Shown here: one piece after another, positions 17,352 to 25,235 of the stretch
Layout: each line of letters starts with the position of its first letter
Numbering within the stretch: the first letter of the stretch is position 1
From: an uncultured Siphonobacter sp.
GTDB lineage: Bacteria > Bacteroidota > Bacteroidia > Cytophagales > Spirosomataceae
Reading direction: 5' to 3'
Length of the DNA stretch: 64,000 nucleotides
Assembly (NCBI GenBank): GCA_913775095.1
Contig: CAJYIW010000019.1
Span: 310,001-374,000, forward strand
Notes under the pieces: model-generated
What the model was told of the DNA's origin: nothing
Databases searched by the model: none
What the model saw: only the letters and a program-made list of their open reading frames with translations
Program-made: the position numbers and the translations under genes

Positions 17352-17978
17352 ATGACCATTTCAATCATTGATGATCACGTAGTAACGGGGGAGTCCTTGA
17401 AAGTAGTCCTGTCACTGAGCCATCCCGATGCTTCCGTTCATTATTACAACAGCACGGCAGCTTTTCTGAAAGATCCGGATCATACCGCTACGGACATCAT
17501 CATTATAGACTTGCTCATGCCTAATGATTCTGGTCTTGAGTTTATTAACACCTTTCGGGCTACCTTCGAGAAAGCCAAGTGTATTGTCGTTTCGGCACTG
17601 TCCGACAATCATACCATTCGTTATGCCCTTCGGATTGGAGTGGATGCTTACGTCTCCAAAACGGATTCTCTCACTGAAATTACCAGGGCTATTACCAGCG
17701 TCATGGCCAATCAGCAATACCTGAGTACCAGCATTCGCAATAGTTTAATTGATTCGATTATTGTGAATGAAAAAGTGGTGTTCCATTTAACGCCCCGGGA
17801 AAAAGAAGTACTGAAATTCGTTTGCAGTGGGCAGACCATCAAAGAGACGGCTTATCATTTGAAAATTAGTGTACATACCGCTCAGGAACACTATAAAAAC
17901 ATCATGCGAAAGTTTAACGTGAACCGAACCAGTGATTTAATAGTTTTTGCCATTAAACACGGACTTTATTACATTTAA
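17352..17978 (+). CDS. NarL/FixJ-family response regulator
   Basis: An intact 208-residue two-domain regulator. The receiver has the acidic pair DD (7-8), phospho-acceptor Asp53 in IIIDLLMPNDSG, Ser81 and Lys103 (VSKTDS). The LuxR helix-turn-helix spans about 144-205, starting LTPREKEVLKFVCSG and ending FNVNRTSDLIVFAIKHGL. It would bind DNA as a dimer on phosphorylation. No full kinase is adjacent; the divergent orphan HisKA protein and the C5/G5 palindrome upstream are the closest functional clues. I infer autoregulation and control of nearby stress genes. Confidence 0.93.
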   Translation: MTISIIDDHVVTGESLKVVLSLSHPDASVHYYNSTAAFLKDPDHTATDIIIIDLLMPNDSGLEFINTFRATFEKAKCIVVSALSDNHTIRYALRIGVDAYVSKTDSLTEITRAITSVMANQQYLSTSIRNSLIDSIIVNEKVVFHLTPREKEVLKFVCSGQTIKETAYHLKISVHTAQEHYKNIMRKFNVNRTSDLIVFAIKHGLYYI

Positions 17979-18184
17979 AAAGGTGATTTTACGAAGAAGA
18001 TCGAGTGGAAATATCCTTAACCATTCAGTGAATATCCGCTTTTGATATAAGGTAGTTAAGTAAGTATATCAACCAATGGGGTCTCTTTCCGACCGGTAGT
18101 AATTAGCAACACCATCCGGCTTCAATCAGTGATTCATACCAGCCATTGCCGGTATGAACCCGAATGTAGTCATAACGTGCCTTT

Positions 18185-18940
18185 TCAATGGTGGTGGTGA
18201 GACAAAACTCCTTTGGTATCATTAGTGATTATTAACTGGCGAACTTCCCCCTGTTGCCAGGCATCGGCTCCGGGTTGTGGGGAAGGTACCGGAATATCCG
18301 CTCGATTTTTCTTTTTCTCGGCCGTTGAAATGCCAAAACGCTCATCACGGCTGGCAATCAGGCTATCCGCCAGTTGACCTTCCTGAGTAAATCCCATCAT
18401 CACCATGGGATGCCCCATGGGCAGCACCAGATCTTTGTCGGTGTGCCAGGTATGAAAAGTTTTGCCGTAGGTACTGACGAGTTTTTCCATTAATTCATGT
18501 TCGGCGACTTCGGGAATGCCCGGTGCGATCAGACTGCCGGATTTTACTTTGTGGCGGTGACTATGCCAGAGTTTACGTTCTTCAGCGGGAAGGGACTTAA
18601 AAATCTGCTCCGAGACGATGTATTCTACCCCCATGATTTTCGCATCGGCTTTATTGCCATCAAAAATGACGCACTGAATGCAGTCCTCGTTGATCTGGCT
18701 ACAGTAGTGGTGGGCTTCCATCTGACCGTTCAGATCGCCGTTGTAAAAGTGAAAGCCATCCAGGTACATATTCAGGGACTTCAGGGGTCTTTTGGCCTGC
18801 AGAAGATCAGCTCCTGCTTCCAGAATCCTACTGGTGTCCGTTTTTTCCCGTCCGGGCGAATCTACGTTGGAAGAGGTGTTTTTGCCGCCGCAGGCCAGAA
18901 GCAGCGAAGCACTCAGGAGGATGTTAAAGTGATGTTTCAT
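18185..18940 (-). CDS. OBAP/DUF1264-family lipoprotein
   Basis: The N-terminus MKHHFNILLSASLLLACGG is a lipoprotein signal with Cys17. The remainder is the oil-body-associated-protein (DUF1264) domain: LNMYLDGFHFYNGDLNGQMEAHHYC, QCVIFDGNKADAKIMGVEYIVS, LWHSHRHKVKSGSLIAPG, then TWHTDKDLVLPMGHPMVMM. The domain has many conserved His (EAHHYC, WHSHRH, WHTD) that might bind metal. The product also ends in four His. Function in bacteria is unknown; in plants the family associates with lipid droplets. It sits beside a Mn-catalase gene on the same strand and downstream of a C5/G5 palindrome, suggesting a stress role. Confidence 0.85.
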   Translation of the reverse strand: MKHHFNILLSASLLLACGGKNTSSNVDSPGREKTDTSRILEAGADLLQAKRPLKSLNMYLDGFHFYNGDLNGQMEAHHYCSQINEDCIQCVIFDGNKADAKIMGVEYIVSEQIFKSLPAEERKLWHSHRHKVKSGSLIAPGIPEVAEHELMEKLVSTYGKTFHTWHTDKDLVLPMGHPMVMMGFTQEGQLADSLIASRDERFGISTAEKKKNRADIPVPSPQPGADAWQQGEVRQLIITNDTKGVLSHHHH

Positions 18941-19074
18941 AAGAGCAGTGAACGGCTAAGAGAATACATACAAACACGTAGGAAATCAGGCATTGAACGG
19001 TAGAGTTCGAATTCAGAAGCATTGTCGCTTTCCGCTCGGAGTTCGTCCGTATTCAGGCAGTTGCTGGGGCGATA

Positions 19075-19092
19075 CCCCCTGAATGTAGGGGG
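19075..19092. promoter_or_regulatory. C5/G5 palindrome, second copy
   Basis: CCCCCT-GAATGT-AGGGGG, with TA before it, is the same architecture and spacing as the core of the repeat at 17229-17246. It lies 135-152 bases upstream of the OBAP gene and 24 bases upstream of a plus-strand promoter-like TTG. It is a putative regulator-binding site. Confidence 0.5.
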
Positions 19093-19115
19093 ATGAATAC
19101 CGCTAAATCAGATGA

Positions 19116-19146
19116 TTGATGGGGATCGATAGTTGTTCTACTTTTA
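19116..19146 (+). promoter_or_regulatory. Promoter-like pair for a candidate small RNA
   Basis: TTG (19116-19118), a 20-base gap, then TACTTTTA (19139-19146), one mismatch from TAnnTTTG. Transcription would start near 19152. Confidence 0.35.
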
Positions 19147-19151
19147 CGCCG

Positions 19152-19359
19152 CACTCCACAACGTTCTGAACGTATGTACGGGTGCGTTCGAAAGAAACGT
19201 TCCGTTCAAGGGGTTGGAGGGGGGATACTACAACTCACCGACGAGAGCTCTGTTGGAGTGCCCCACTGCGAAAGCGGTAGGCTTCAGTACCATTCGATGA
19301 CCGCCTGTAATTTTATGAAGAGGCTTGTTCAGCTTAGCTGGGCAAGCCTTCCTTTTTTA
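19152..19359 (+). ncRNA. Candidate intergenic small RNA (~205 nt)
   Basis: A plus-strand Rho-independent terminator at 19321-19359 has no plus-strand gene in front of it for more than 900 bases, while a Bacteroidota-type promoter lies at 19116-19146. The transcript between them contains several short self-complementary stretches (e.g. AACGTTCTGAACGT near 19160-19174). The one ORF here runs through the terminator stem and is unlikely. The C5/G5 palindrome just upstream suggests regulated expression. This is inferred from signals only. Confidence 0.35.
19321..19359 (+). terminator. Intrinsic terminator on the plus strand
   Basis: AGGCTTG (19321-19327) pairs with CAAGCCT (19343-19349), with an inner AGCT/AGCT pairing, and is followed by TCCTTTTTT. 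The T-run is only on the plus-strand side, so it ends a plus-strand transcript. Confidence 0.65.
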
Positions 19360-19400
19360 TCATCCGAATGATTCTGACTGTGTTGCCTATACGTATTAAA

Positions 19401-19436
19401 TCTACCCTTCGTGAGTCAGAACTCACGAAGGGTAGA
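19401..19436 (-). terminator. 16-bp perfect hairpin after the Mn-catalase gene
   Basis: TCTACCCTTCGTGAGT (19401-19416) and its exact complement (19421-19436) flank a four-base loop. It lies about 50 bases beyond the stop of the minus-strand catalase gene, followed on that strand by TTTAATA. Likely its terminator, with a weak T-run. Confidence 0.6.
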
Positions 19437-19484
19437 GAATCGATTCAGCAGGTGGAAAATAGCATCAGGCGGTTGTACAATTAA

Positions 19485-20360
19485 CTAGAACAATGTTTCT
19501 TTTACTTTTTCAATGAAGCCATCGGCTCCTCCGGTCATTTGTTCCTGCTGGGCATATCCTTCCGGAGCGGGGGGGGCCAGCTGGGGTTCCTGTCCATGCG
19601 GCTGAGCGTGCTGATACGTAAACTCGCCTTTTCCGTCAATGGATGGTCCGGAAGCCCAGCGGGCATCGGGTGCGTCAGGACGGTTAATGTCCGTCGAGAT
19701 AAAGGCATAAGCAAATTCATTCGGCTGGCTGGTCATCGGAAACGAATTAGGAATGGGTAATGCATTCTGAACACCCCCTAACTCTTCCAGTACCGCTAAC
19801 CACTGATTCTGGTGCATGGTATCACGGGCAATGAGAAAGGACAGCATGTCTTTCATTCCGCTATCATCAGTGGCCTCATACAGACGGGTGGCCAGCACGC
19901 GTCCGGTGGATTCAGCCATGACGTTGGCGTACATATCGGCGGCGATGTTTCCGCTTCCTACCACCCAGGAGCCGTTAAAGGGAACGCCATTGCTATCCAC
20001 TGCCATGGCGGCCAAACCCGACGACAGGTAATGACGGGGGTCCATACCACCCATGATACCTGCCAGAATGGGACTTTCGGCGGCCATGCTATCCTTCAGT
20101 TCATTCGTGGCACCTTCCAGGTTAAGGGCTACGGCCGTAGCCAGCATTTCAATGTGAGCCATTTCTTCCGTTCCGGTTTCCAGAAGCATATCCTTGTACT
20201 TCTGCGGACCCCGGCTGCCCCAGGATTGGAACAAATACTGTAAACAAACTCGGATTTCTCCTTCAATCCCGCCGATAGCCTGTTGCAGTAATCGGGCAAA
20301 AGCCGGGTTGGGACGATCCACGCGAACCGTGTACTGGAGTTTTTTGTCGTGATAAAACAT
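19485..20360 (-). CDS. Manganese (non-haem) catalase
   Basis: The 291-residue product begins MFYHDKKLQYTVRVDRPNPAFARLLQQAIGG, the usual N-terminus of KatN/Mn-catalases, so I choose the ATG at 20360 rather than the longer frame from 20429. The di-manganese ligands are visible: EGEIRVCLQY (first Glu), TEEMAHIEML (Glu-x-x-His), then DMYANVMAESTGR and ARDTMHQNQWLAVLEEL (Glu and His of the second pair). It dismutates hydrogen peroxide to water and oxygen in the cytoplasm. The Pro/Gln-rich C-terminus (HGQEPQLAPPAPEGY) is commonplace in the family. Its neighbours fit a general-stress cluster. Confidence 0.93.
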   Translation of the reverse strand: MFYHDKKLQYTVRVDRPNPAFARLLQQAIGGIEGEIRVCLQYLFQSWGSRGPQKYKDMLLETGTEEMAHIEMLATAVALNLEGATNELKDSMAAESPILAGIMGGMDPRHYLSSGLAAMAVDSNGVPFNGSWVVGSGNIAADMYANVMAESTGRVLATRLYEATDDSGMKDMLSFLIARDTMHQNQWLAVLEELGGVQNALPIPNSFPMTSQPNEFAYAFISTDINRPDAPDARWASGPSIDGKGEFTYQHAQPHGQEPQLAPPAPEGYAQQEQMTGGADGFIEKVKETLF

Positions 20361-21137
20361 ACGAATAGTTGATTGTGTATAAACAGGTTTGGAATCAAAT
20401 CGGGATATTTGAAACAAATAATATTCCATTTGATTATTAGTTACAGAAGCGTAATTTCAGGTAAAAATGAAGACTTATATCCCCAGTTGTTTTTCGTAAA
20501 AATTATAAATATTTTATTATAAATAGATCATTATTTGAGTATAAGATTTTATAATATATACCCCTAATTTTAAGTACATAAGTGTTTAAATAGTGTACAG
20601 TTAATGATTTAATAACTAAATTTTATAATTTTTAATTAATTGATAATCAGTAATTTAAAAACAAATAGTTCTTTATATTATTATTTATTAAATCAAAATT
20701 GGGTAATAATTTTTCCGGGTAATATGGCACGAATATTTTCTTCGAAGGATTTCAGTGGATCGCAGGATGTAACTTTATGTTTGCGATTTAATATTGATAA
20801 AATTATCAAAGTGTAATCTTCCTTAAAATGAATGATTGTCGGGCATTGCATCTGTTTGTAAGACTTCAGATATGGCTACTAATCATGATTATATCGGAAA
20901 GAAAAACGTAGAAAAAACCTGCCGGAAGGGTGGAACGGTTTCCATGCCGGGAGAGTACGGATAATTCGTCAATAAAATCCCGACCTCATTACCCATCTGA
21001 TGGGTGTCAGAAGGGGCAAAACCCTAAGACCTATACTACGAAAAAGACATCATTGCCCATGGGCGTTTTCACGCCCTCAGGAATTCAGGTATTATCCACC
21101 TCCTGTTCCAGCCTTTTAATCCTATCTGTTCTTTTCT
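20361..21137. other. Very AT-rich spacer upstream of the Mn-catalase gene
   Basis: Nearly 780 bases without a convincing gene; about 20460-20720 is extremely AT-rich. It holds a half site TATACCCCTA (20557-20566) resembling the left arm of the C5/G5 palindromes, a short palindrome ACCCATC-TGATGGGT at 20991-21005, and a hairpin GGGCGT-tttc-ACGCCC at 21061-21076. An 81-codon ORF at 20930-21175 has poor composition and overlaps the next gene. Confidence 0.45.
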
Positions 21138-21443
21138 ATGAAACACATCCAGCGAGCGGGATCTACCTTTTTTAACGACAAAACCATGGTAGGATCAACC
21201 GAACAGTTTTCCGAAAAAGTGATCGAATTTCTTTCTGAAACCGAAGATTTTCAGCCACCCTCCCTGCCGCTGGCGAAAGATACCTGGGCGGGTATCATGC
21301 AGGACTCGCGGCAACAGTACTACGCCGTTTGGACTTCCGGTCAGGGAACTCCCTACTTCACGGAAGTTCAGTACCGGCCCGTGAACGAAGAGGAAGCTCC
21401 GGAGCTTTGGTCAGCCATTCAGACGTATAGTCAGGAAGTCTAA
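21138..21443 (+). CDS. Hypothetical protein (about 85-101 aa)
   Basis: A small soluble protein with an acidic helix (STEQFSEKVIEFLSETEDF) and a C-terminal strand-rich part (QYYAVWTSGQGTPYFTEVQYRPV) ending in a helix. No family is recognised. The ATG at 21138 is taken, but a Met 16 residues on (21186) is a good alternative because the first residues look unstructured. The 738-aa protein gene follows 51 bases later, so the two may be co-transcribed. Confidence 0.6.
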   Translation: MKHIQRAGSTFFNDKTMVGSTEQFSEKVIEFLSETEDFQPPSLPLAKDTWAGIMQDSRQQYYAVWTSGQGTPYFTEVQYRPVNEEEAPELWSAIQTYSQEV

Positions 21444-21494
21444 CCTGGACGAAAGTACTCAGTCTTATAAATTTCTGCCAAACCCAATAAACTT

Positions 21495-23711
21495 ATGTCT
21501 AGTACCATCACCTCTATTCCCGGAGTCACCCAATGGGCGGCCGGTATGCAAACGGTATACGAAAGCGAAAATCAGCAGGTTCTGACTTTTCCAGTTGTAA
21601 AGGGAAAATGGACCTATCTGTCGGATACGAATTCGCTTTGGTTTATTTACCATTATCCGGAAGGTCGACAACTGGCCATTCGGTCCTGCTTTGATCCTCA
21701 GGGATTTGAATCCTGCCAGATTACCGAGTACACCACTCAGCAGATCGGTTTTACCATCCAGGGTAGCCTGGGACTTTTTCAGGTAAGCTTTTCCATCATA
21801 GACCCCGAAAAGGGACTGGTTCGGTACACGAATCAGTTGAAGCCACGTCACGGCTTACTGCTCAATGCTCTTCCGCGGGACGTGTATCCGCAGGGGCAGG
21901 TGGAAGTGAAGGTAGCTCAAAAAGGCCCTGCGGTAGGCTTGCTTTATCTTGAAATGCCGGATGCGGGTAGTGCTCTGTATGTTCAGAACTTTACTTCCCT
22001 AAATGATTATTTTGAGTCCTCTCATACCGAGCCCATCACCTGCGTGGGGGGAGAATGGCCCGAACTGGGATTTGCCCTGCCCGTCGGTCAGCATCCGCTG
22101 AAAGCCAGTCAGAGCTACGTCATCTCCGATGCTTATCTGGTGGTTAATCAAATCTCCGACGCATCGCAGCTGGAGAAGCCGCTGGAATTTATACGGGCTC
22201 TATCCTCTATTTATACCCAGTTACCCAAGCCAGAAACGAAATATGTGGACTGGCCGGGCCGGGCCCAGCGAACGCTGGTCAGTTTAAACCGATCCAAAGC
22301 CTGCCGGCAGACGATTGATCAGCACGTATATCTGAATGCCTACGTAGACTCTTACCAGAAACCACCGGAATGCATGGTTCAGCTGGCCATTCTGATTCCT
22401 CTGCTGGAGTATGAGCAGTGGAAGTCGAGCAACTCGTACGCGTTATCGCAGGAATTACAGCAGAGTTTTCCCCGCTTTTTTAACAAAAAACTCGGGGTGC
22501 TGACCCGATGGCTCCCTGGCGTAGAATTTAAAAAGACCGAGGAAGAACTGAGCGAGGAAGAAAATCCGGACATCATTGATTCCTGGTATCTGCTGCATAT
22601 TCTACTCAATGCGGGTCGACTGGCTGCCTTCGGTAACGAAACGGCTCATGCTATTTTCCTGGAATCCGTAGGGTATCTGATCAAAGCCGCTCAGCATTTC
22701 AATTACGAATGGCCGGTTTTTTATTACATGAAAGATTTTTCAGTAATGAAAGCCGAAACCGAACCCGGAGCGGGGGGCGAACACGACGTCCCTGGTCTGT
22801 ACATTCACGTCATGTTGCAGGCCTACGAATTTACGAAAGACGAGCTCTACCTTCAGGAAGCCGAGCATTCCGCCAAATGCTTACTGAAATTCGAATTTGA
22901 TCTGCTTTACCAGTCCAACAATACCCTGATGAGTGGCGTGGCTCTGGCCAGGCTCTGGCGGATTACCAACAACCGTACCTATTTGGATCTGAGCTATCTC
23001 TGCATGAGTAACGTACTGGCGAAGATGTGGATCTGGGAATGTGACTTTGGCTACGGAAAAGATTACTCGACCTTTATGGGGCTTTCGCCGCTCAGGGATG
23101 CGGAATATATTTCTGCCTACGAAGAGGCGGAATCGCTGGCCGCTATCACGGCTTACGTCAAAGAGGTGCATCAGGTAGCTCCGAAAGAATTAAATTACCT
23201 GCTGGCGGAGTATGGCAAATACCTGCTGCATCGCGGTCAGTTTTTTTATCCGGATCAGGCTCCCGCGGCCATGATTTCCATGCAGCCCCGCGAAGGGATC
23301 ACGCAACGAAACCTCAGCATTCCCATCGAAGATTTACGAAGTGGCTGGCAGCAGTCCGGGCAGGTCGGCCAGGAAGTGTACGGGGCAGCCATGGCCTTTG
23401 TTTTAAGTTCCTATGCCTATTTTCAGTTTCCCGGCGTACCCTTTCTGGTTTTTGTGGAATACCCGGTTTTTCACGCTGATTTCTCACATCAGTCGGCGAA
23501 AGCGGGCAAGGTGACGCTAACCATTGGCGGCAGTGCCCTGGGCACCTGCAAGCTTCGTCTCTTATCCGCCAAAGGGAGCTTACCCTATACCCAGTGCCTG
23601 GTAGGAGAGGAGCCTCAGGAGAAGCCTGCCAAAAACGAAGATCATGCTCATACCTTCCGGGAATTTGAATTGCCCGGTGGATCAGAAGTAACCCTTACAT
23701 ACTGGCACTAA
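21495..23711 (+). CDS. Large protein resembling (alpha/alpha)6-toroid carbohydrate enzymes, family unknown
   Basis: A 738-residue protein without a signal peptide. Residues ~1-230 are beta-rich, like the N-terminal sandwich of several glycosidases or lyases. Residues ~240-640 are repeated helix pairs with aromatic- and acid-rich motifs: WYLLHILLNAGRLAAFG, NYEWPVFYYMKDFS, GGEHDVPGLYIHVMLQAY and WIWECDFGYGKDYS. This is the look of a six-hairpin toroid with a carbohydrate-binding groove. The last ~90 residues are again beta. I cannot assign a catalytic family. It lies 13 bases before an SDR gene, suggesting a shared operon and perhaps intracellular sugar metabolism. Confidence 0.65.
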   Translation: MSSTITSIPGVTQWAAGMQTVYESENQQVLTFPVVKGKWTYLSDTNSLWFIYHYPEGRQLAIRSCFDPQGFESCQITEYTTQQIGFTIQGSLGLFQVSFSIIDPEKGLVRYTNQLKPRHGLLLNALPRDVYPQGQVEVKVAQKGPAVGLLYLEMPDAGSALYVQNFTSLNDYFESSHTEPITCVGGEWPELGFALPVGQHPLKASQSYVISDAYLVVNQISDASQLEKPLEFIRALSSIYTQLPKPETKYVDWPGRAQRTLVSLNRSKACRQTIDQHVYLNAYVDSYQKPPECMVQLAILIPLLEYEQWKSSNSYALSQELQQSFPRFFNKKLGVLTRWLPGVEFKKTEEELSEEENPDIIDSWYLLHILLNAGRLAAFGNETAHAIFLESVGYLIKAAQHFNYEWPVFYYMKDFSVMKAETEPGAGGEHDVPGLYIHVMLQAYEFTKDELYLQEAEHSAKCLLKFEFDLLYQSNNTLMSGVALARLWRITNNRTYLDLSYLCMSNVLAKMWIWECDFGYGKDYSTFMGLSPLRDAEYISAYEEAESLAAITAYVKEVHQVAPKELNYLLAEYGKYLLHRGQFFYPDQAPAAMISMQPREGITQRNLSIPIEDLRSGWQQSGQVGQEVYGAAMAFVLSSYAYFQFPGVPFLVFVEYPVFHADFSHQSAKAGKVTLTIGGSALGTCKLRLLSAKGSLPYTQCLVGEEPQEKPAKNEDHAHTFREFELPGGSEVTLTYWH

Positions 23712-23724
23712 CATCTACATCATC

Positions 23725-24462
23725 ATGAATGCAATCGAACTTATTTCTCTAGAGGGAAAACGTATCTTGATTACCGGCGGGACCACTGGCATTGGCCGGG
23801 CCATTGCTCAGTTACTGGCCGCTCAGGGGGCAAAAATTCTGCTGGTGGGTCGCCACCAGGAAGCCATAAACGAAACCCTGAAGGGTATCAGGGAGGCGGG
23901 CTATTCGGCCTGTGGACTGCAGGCGGACGTAAGTATGCCCCGGGACATTGAGCTGATTTTCAAGAAAGTGGATAGTCAGCTGGGAGGGCTGGATGTATTG
24001 ATTAACAATGCCGCTCTGGGTGCCAGCGGGATCATGGACGAAGAAAACTGGCGATACGTGATTGAAACCAACTTGATGGGCTATCTGGCCTGTAGCCGGG
24101 AAGCCCTGAAACGAATGAAACCAGCGGGAGCGGGCCATCTCGTGTACATTGGCTCGATGAGTGCGGATGTCCGGGAGGAGGGTAGTTCGGTGTATGTGGC
24201 GACCAAAGCGGGCATTCAGGGATTCACCGAAAGCCTTCGCAAAGAAGTCAATCCCCTGGGGATCAAGGTAAGTCTGATCGAGCCGGGAGCCGTGGCTACT
24301 CCTATGCAGCCCGCTTCGCCGGAAGAGCAGGAGCAACAGCAGGCCGATCTGGAAATGTTACACGCCGATGACATTGCTCAGGCCGTACAGTTTGTGCTTG
24401 CCCAGCCCCAGCGTAGTGATGTCGTAGGCTTGCAGATTCGACCTCATCTACAGCTCATTTAA
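23725..24462 (+). CDS. Short-chain dehydrogenase/reductase
   Basis: A classical 245-residue SDR. The NAD(P) Rossmann motif is ILITGGTTGIGRAIAQLLAAQG (TGxxxGIG) and NNAALG is the NNAG-type motif. The catalytic Ser is in GSMSADV and the Tyr-x-x-x-Lys pair in VYVATKAGIQGF; IEPGAVATPM is the usual post-catalytic loop. Arg43 after the second strand (VGRH) suggests NADP(H). The substrate is unknown. It starts 13 bases after the 738-aa toroid-like protein, so the two probably work together, for instance on a sugar or polyol. Confidence 0.9.
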   Translation: MNAIELISLEGKRILITGGTTGIGRAIAQLLAAQGAKILLVGRHQEAINETLKGIREAGYSACGLQADVSMPRDIELIFKKVDSQLGGLDVLINNAALGASGIMDEENWRYVIETNLMGYLACSREALKRMKPAGAGHLVYIGSMSADVREEGSSVYVATKAGIQGFTESLRKEVNPLGIKVSLIEPGAVATPMQPASPEEQEQQQADLEMLHADDIAQAVQFVLAQPQRSDVVGLQIRPHLQLI

Positions 24463-24495
24463 CGTAAATCCTTTGTCAGTTATTTACTCCTTCGC

Positions 24496-25095
24496 ATGAA
24501 AACGATAGTTTTAATAATGGGTATTACCGGAATGGTGTATGGCCAGCAGCACGACCAGCGAACCAATCAGATGGCCAAGCCGGGGCCCCGGTCCATGAAG
24601 TCGACCTACGATACCACGGGGCAAATGGGTGGTCGCAAACGCGTGCCGATGGATCCCCGCAAAGACATTGTCCAGAATATTAATAATTCGCATCTGTTCT
24701 ACATGTTCATGTCGGCCATTCGCGGCGTAGGTTTGGTGCAGACCTTACAGGGCCCCGGCCCTTACACCGTGTTTGCTCCCTCGGATTCGGCCTTTTACGG
24801 GTCTACGCACGTGCCCAAATTGCTGGAAGAGAACCGGGCGGTGGAATTAAAGAAAGTCATGTCCCTGCACATCGTCCCGGGAAAATTCACGACGGCTCAG
24901 CTTCGGCAGGCCATTGCGAAAGGAAACGGCGTGGCCCGCTTGAAAACCATTTCCGATGAGGTCGTCATGGTGGTTGAAAAAAACAATCAGCTCATCTTTA
25001 CGGACAAGAAAGGCACCCAGGCTCTGATTCACTTACCCGATCAGCCGCAGAAGAATGGCATCATTCACGTGGTTAATGCCGTTCTGTTGCCCTGA
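24496..25095 (+). CDS. Secreted fasciclin (FAS1) domain protein
   Basis: An N-terminal signal peptide (cleavage near VYGQQ) and a low-complexity Gln/Arg-rich linker precede one FAS1 domain from about residue 58. It contains the H1 block GPYTVFAPSDSAF and the YH-like block LHIVPGKFT, and ends GIIHVVNAVLLP (H2). FAS1 proteins mediate adhesion or bind small ligands at the cell surface. It follows the SDR gene by 33 bases, but the signal peptide puts it in the envelope. A terminator lies ~80 bases downstream. Confidence 0.9.
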   Translation: MKTIVLIMGITGMVYGQQHDQRTNQMAKPGPRSMKSTYDTTGQMGGRKRVPMDPRKDIVQNINNSHLFYMFMSAIRGVGLVQTLQGPGPYTVFAPSDSAFYGSTHVPKLLEENRAVELKKVMSLHIVPGKFTTAQLRQAIAKGNGVARLKTISDEVVMVVEKNNQLIFTDKKGTQALIHLPDQPQKNGIIHVVNAVLLP

Positions 25096-25176
25096 CTCAG
25101 GGTCGAAACCAAACGTATCAGTACACTCGTTCAGCCGTAGTGATAAAAAACTGGTATCGTTTTTTATGAAAAATGG

Positions 25177-25203
25177 AAAGGATTCCCACGGGAATCCTTT
25201 TTT
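25177..25203 (+). terminator. Intrinsic terminator after the fasciclin gene
   Basis: AAAGGATTCC with GGAATCCTTT around a four-base CACG turn, followed by further T. It closes the 21-25 kb transcription unit. Confidence 0.75.
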
Positions 25204-25235
25204 GACCTTCGGCCCTTTTTATACCTTACGTACGG

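Larger units (their letters stand above)
19004..19484. other. Spacer with palindrome, candidate small RNA and terminators
   Basis: About 480 bases between two minus-strand genes, unusually full of signals: the CCCCCT-N6-AGGGGG palindrome (19075-19092), a plus-strand promoter-like pair (19116-19146), a plus-strand intrinsic terminator (19321-19359) and a 16-bp hairpin (19401-19436). No credible ORF is present. Confidence 0.5.

Noticed and set aside
19174-19371. 65-codon ORF in the candidate small-RNA region
   Set aside because: It runs through the stem and T-run of an intrinsic terminator and has poor composition.
20930-21175. 81-codon ORF before the 101-aa protein
   Set aside because: Overlaps the start of the following gene and has the composition of a chance frame; it contains a hairpin.
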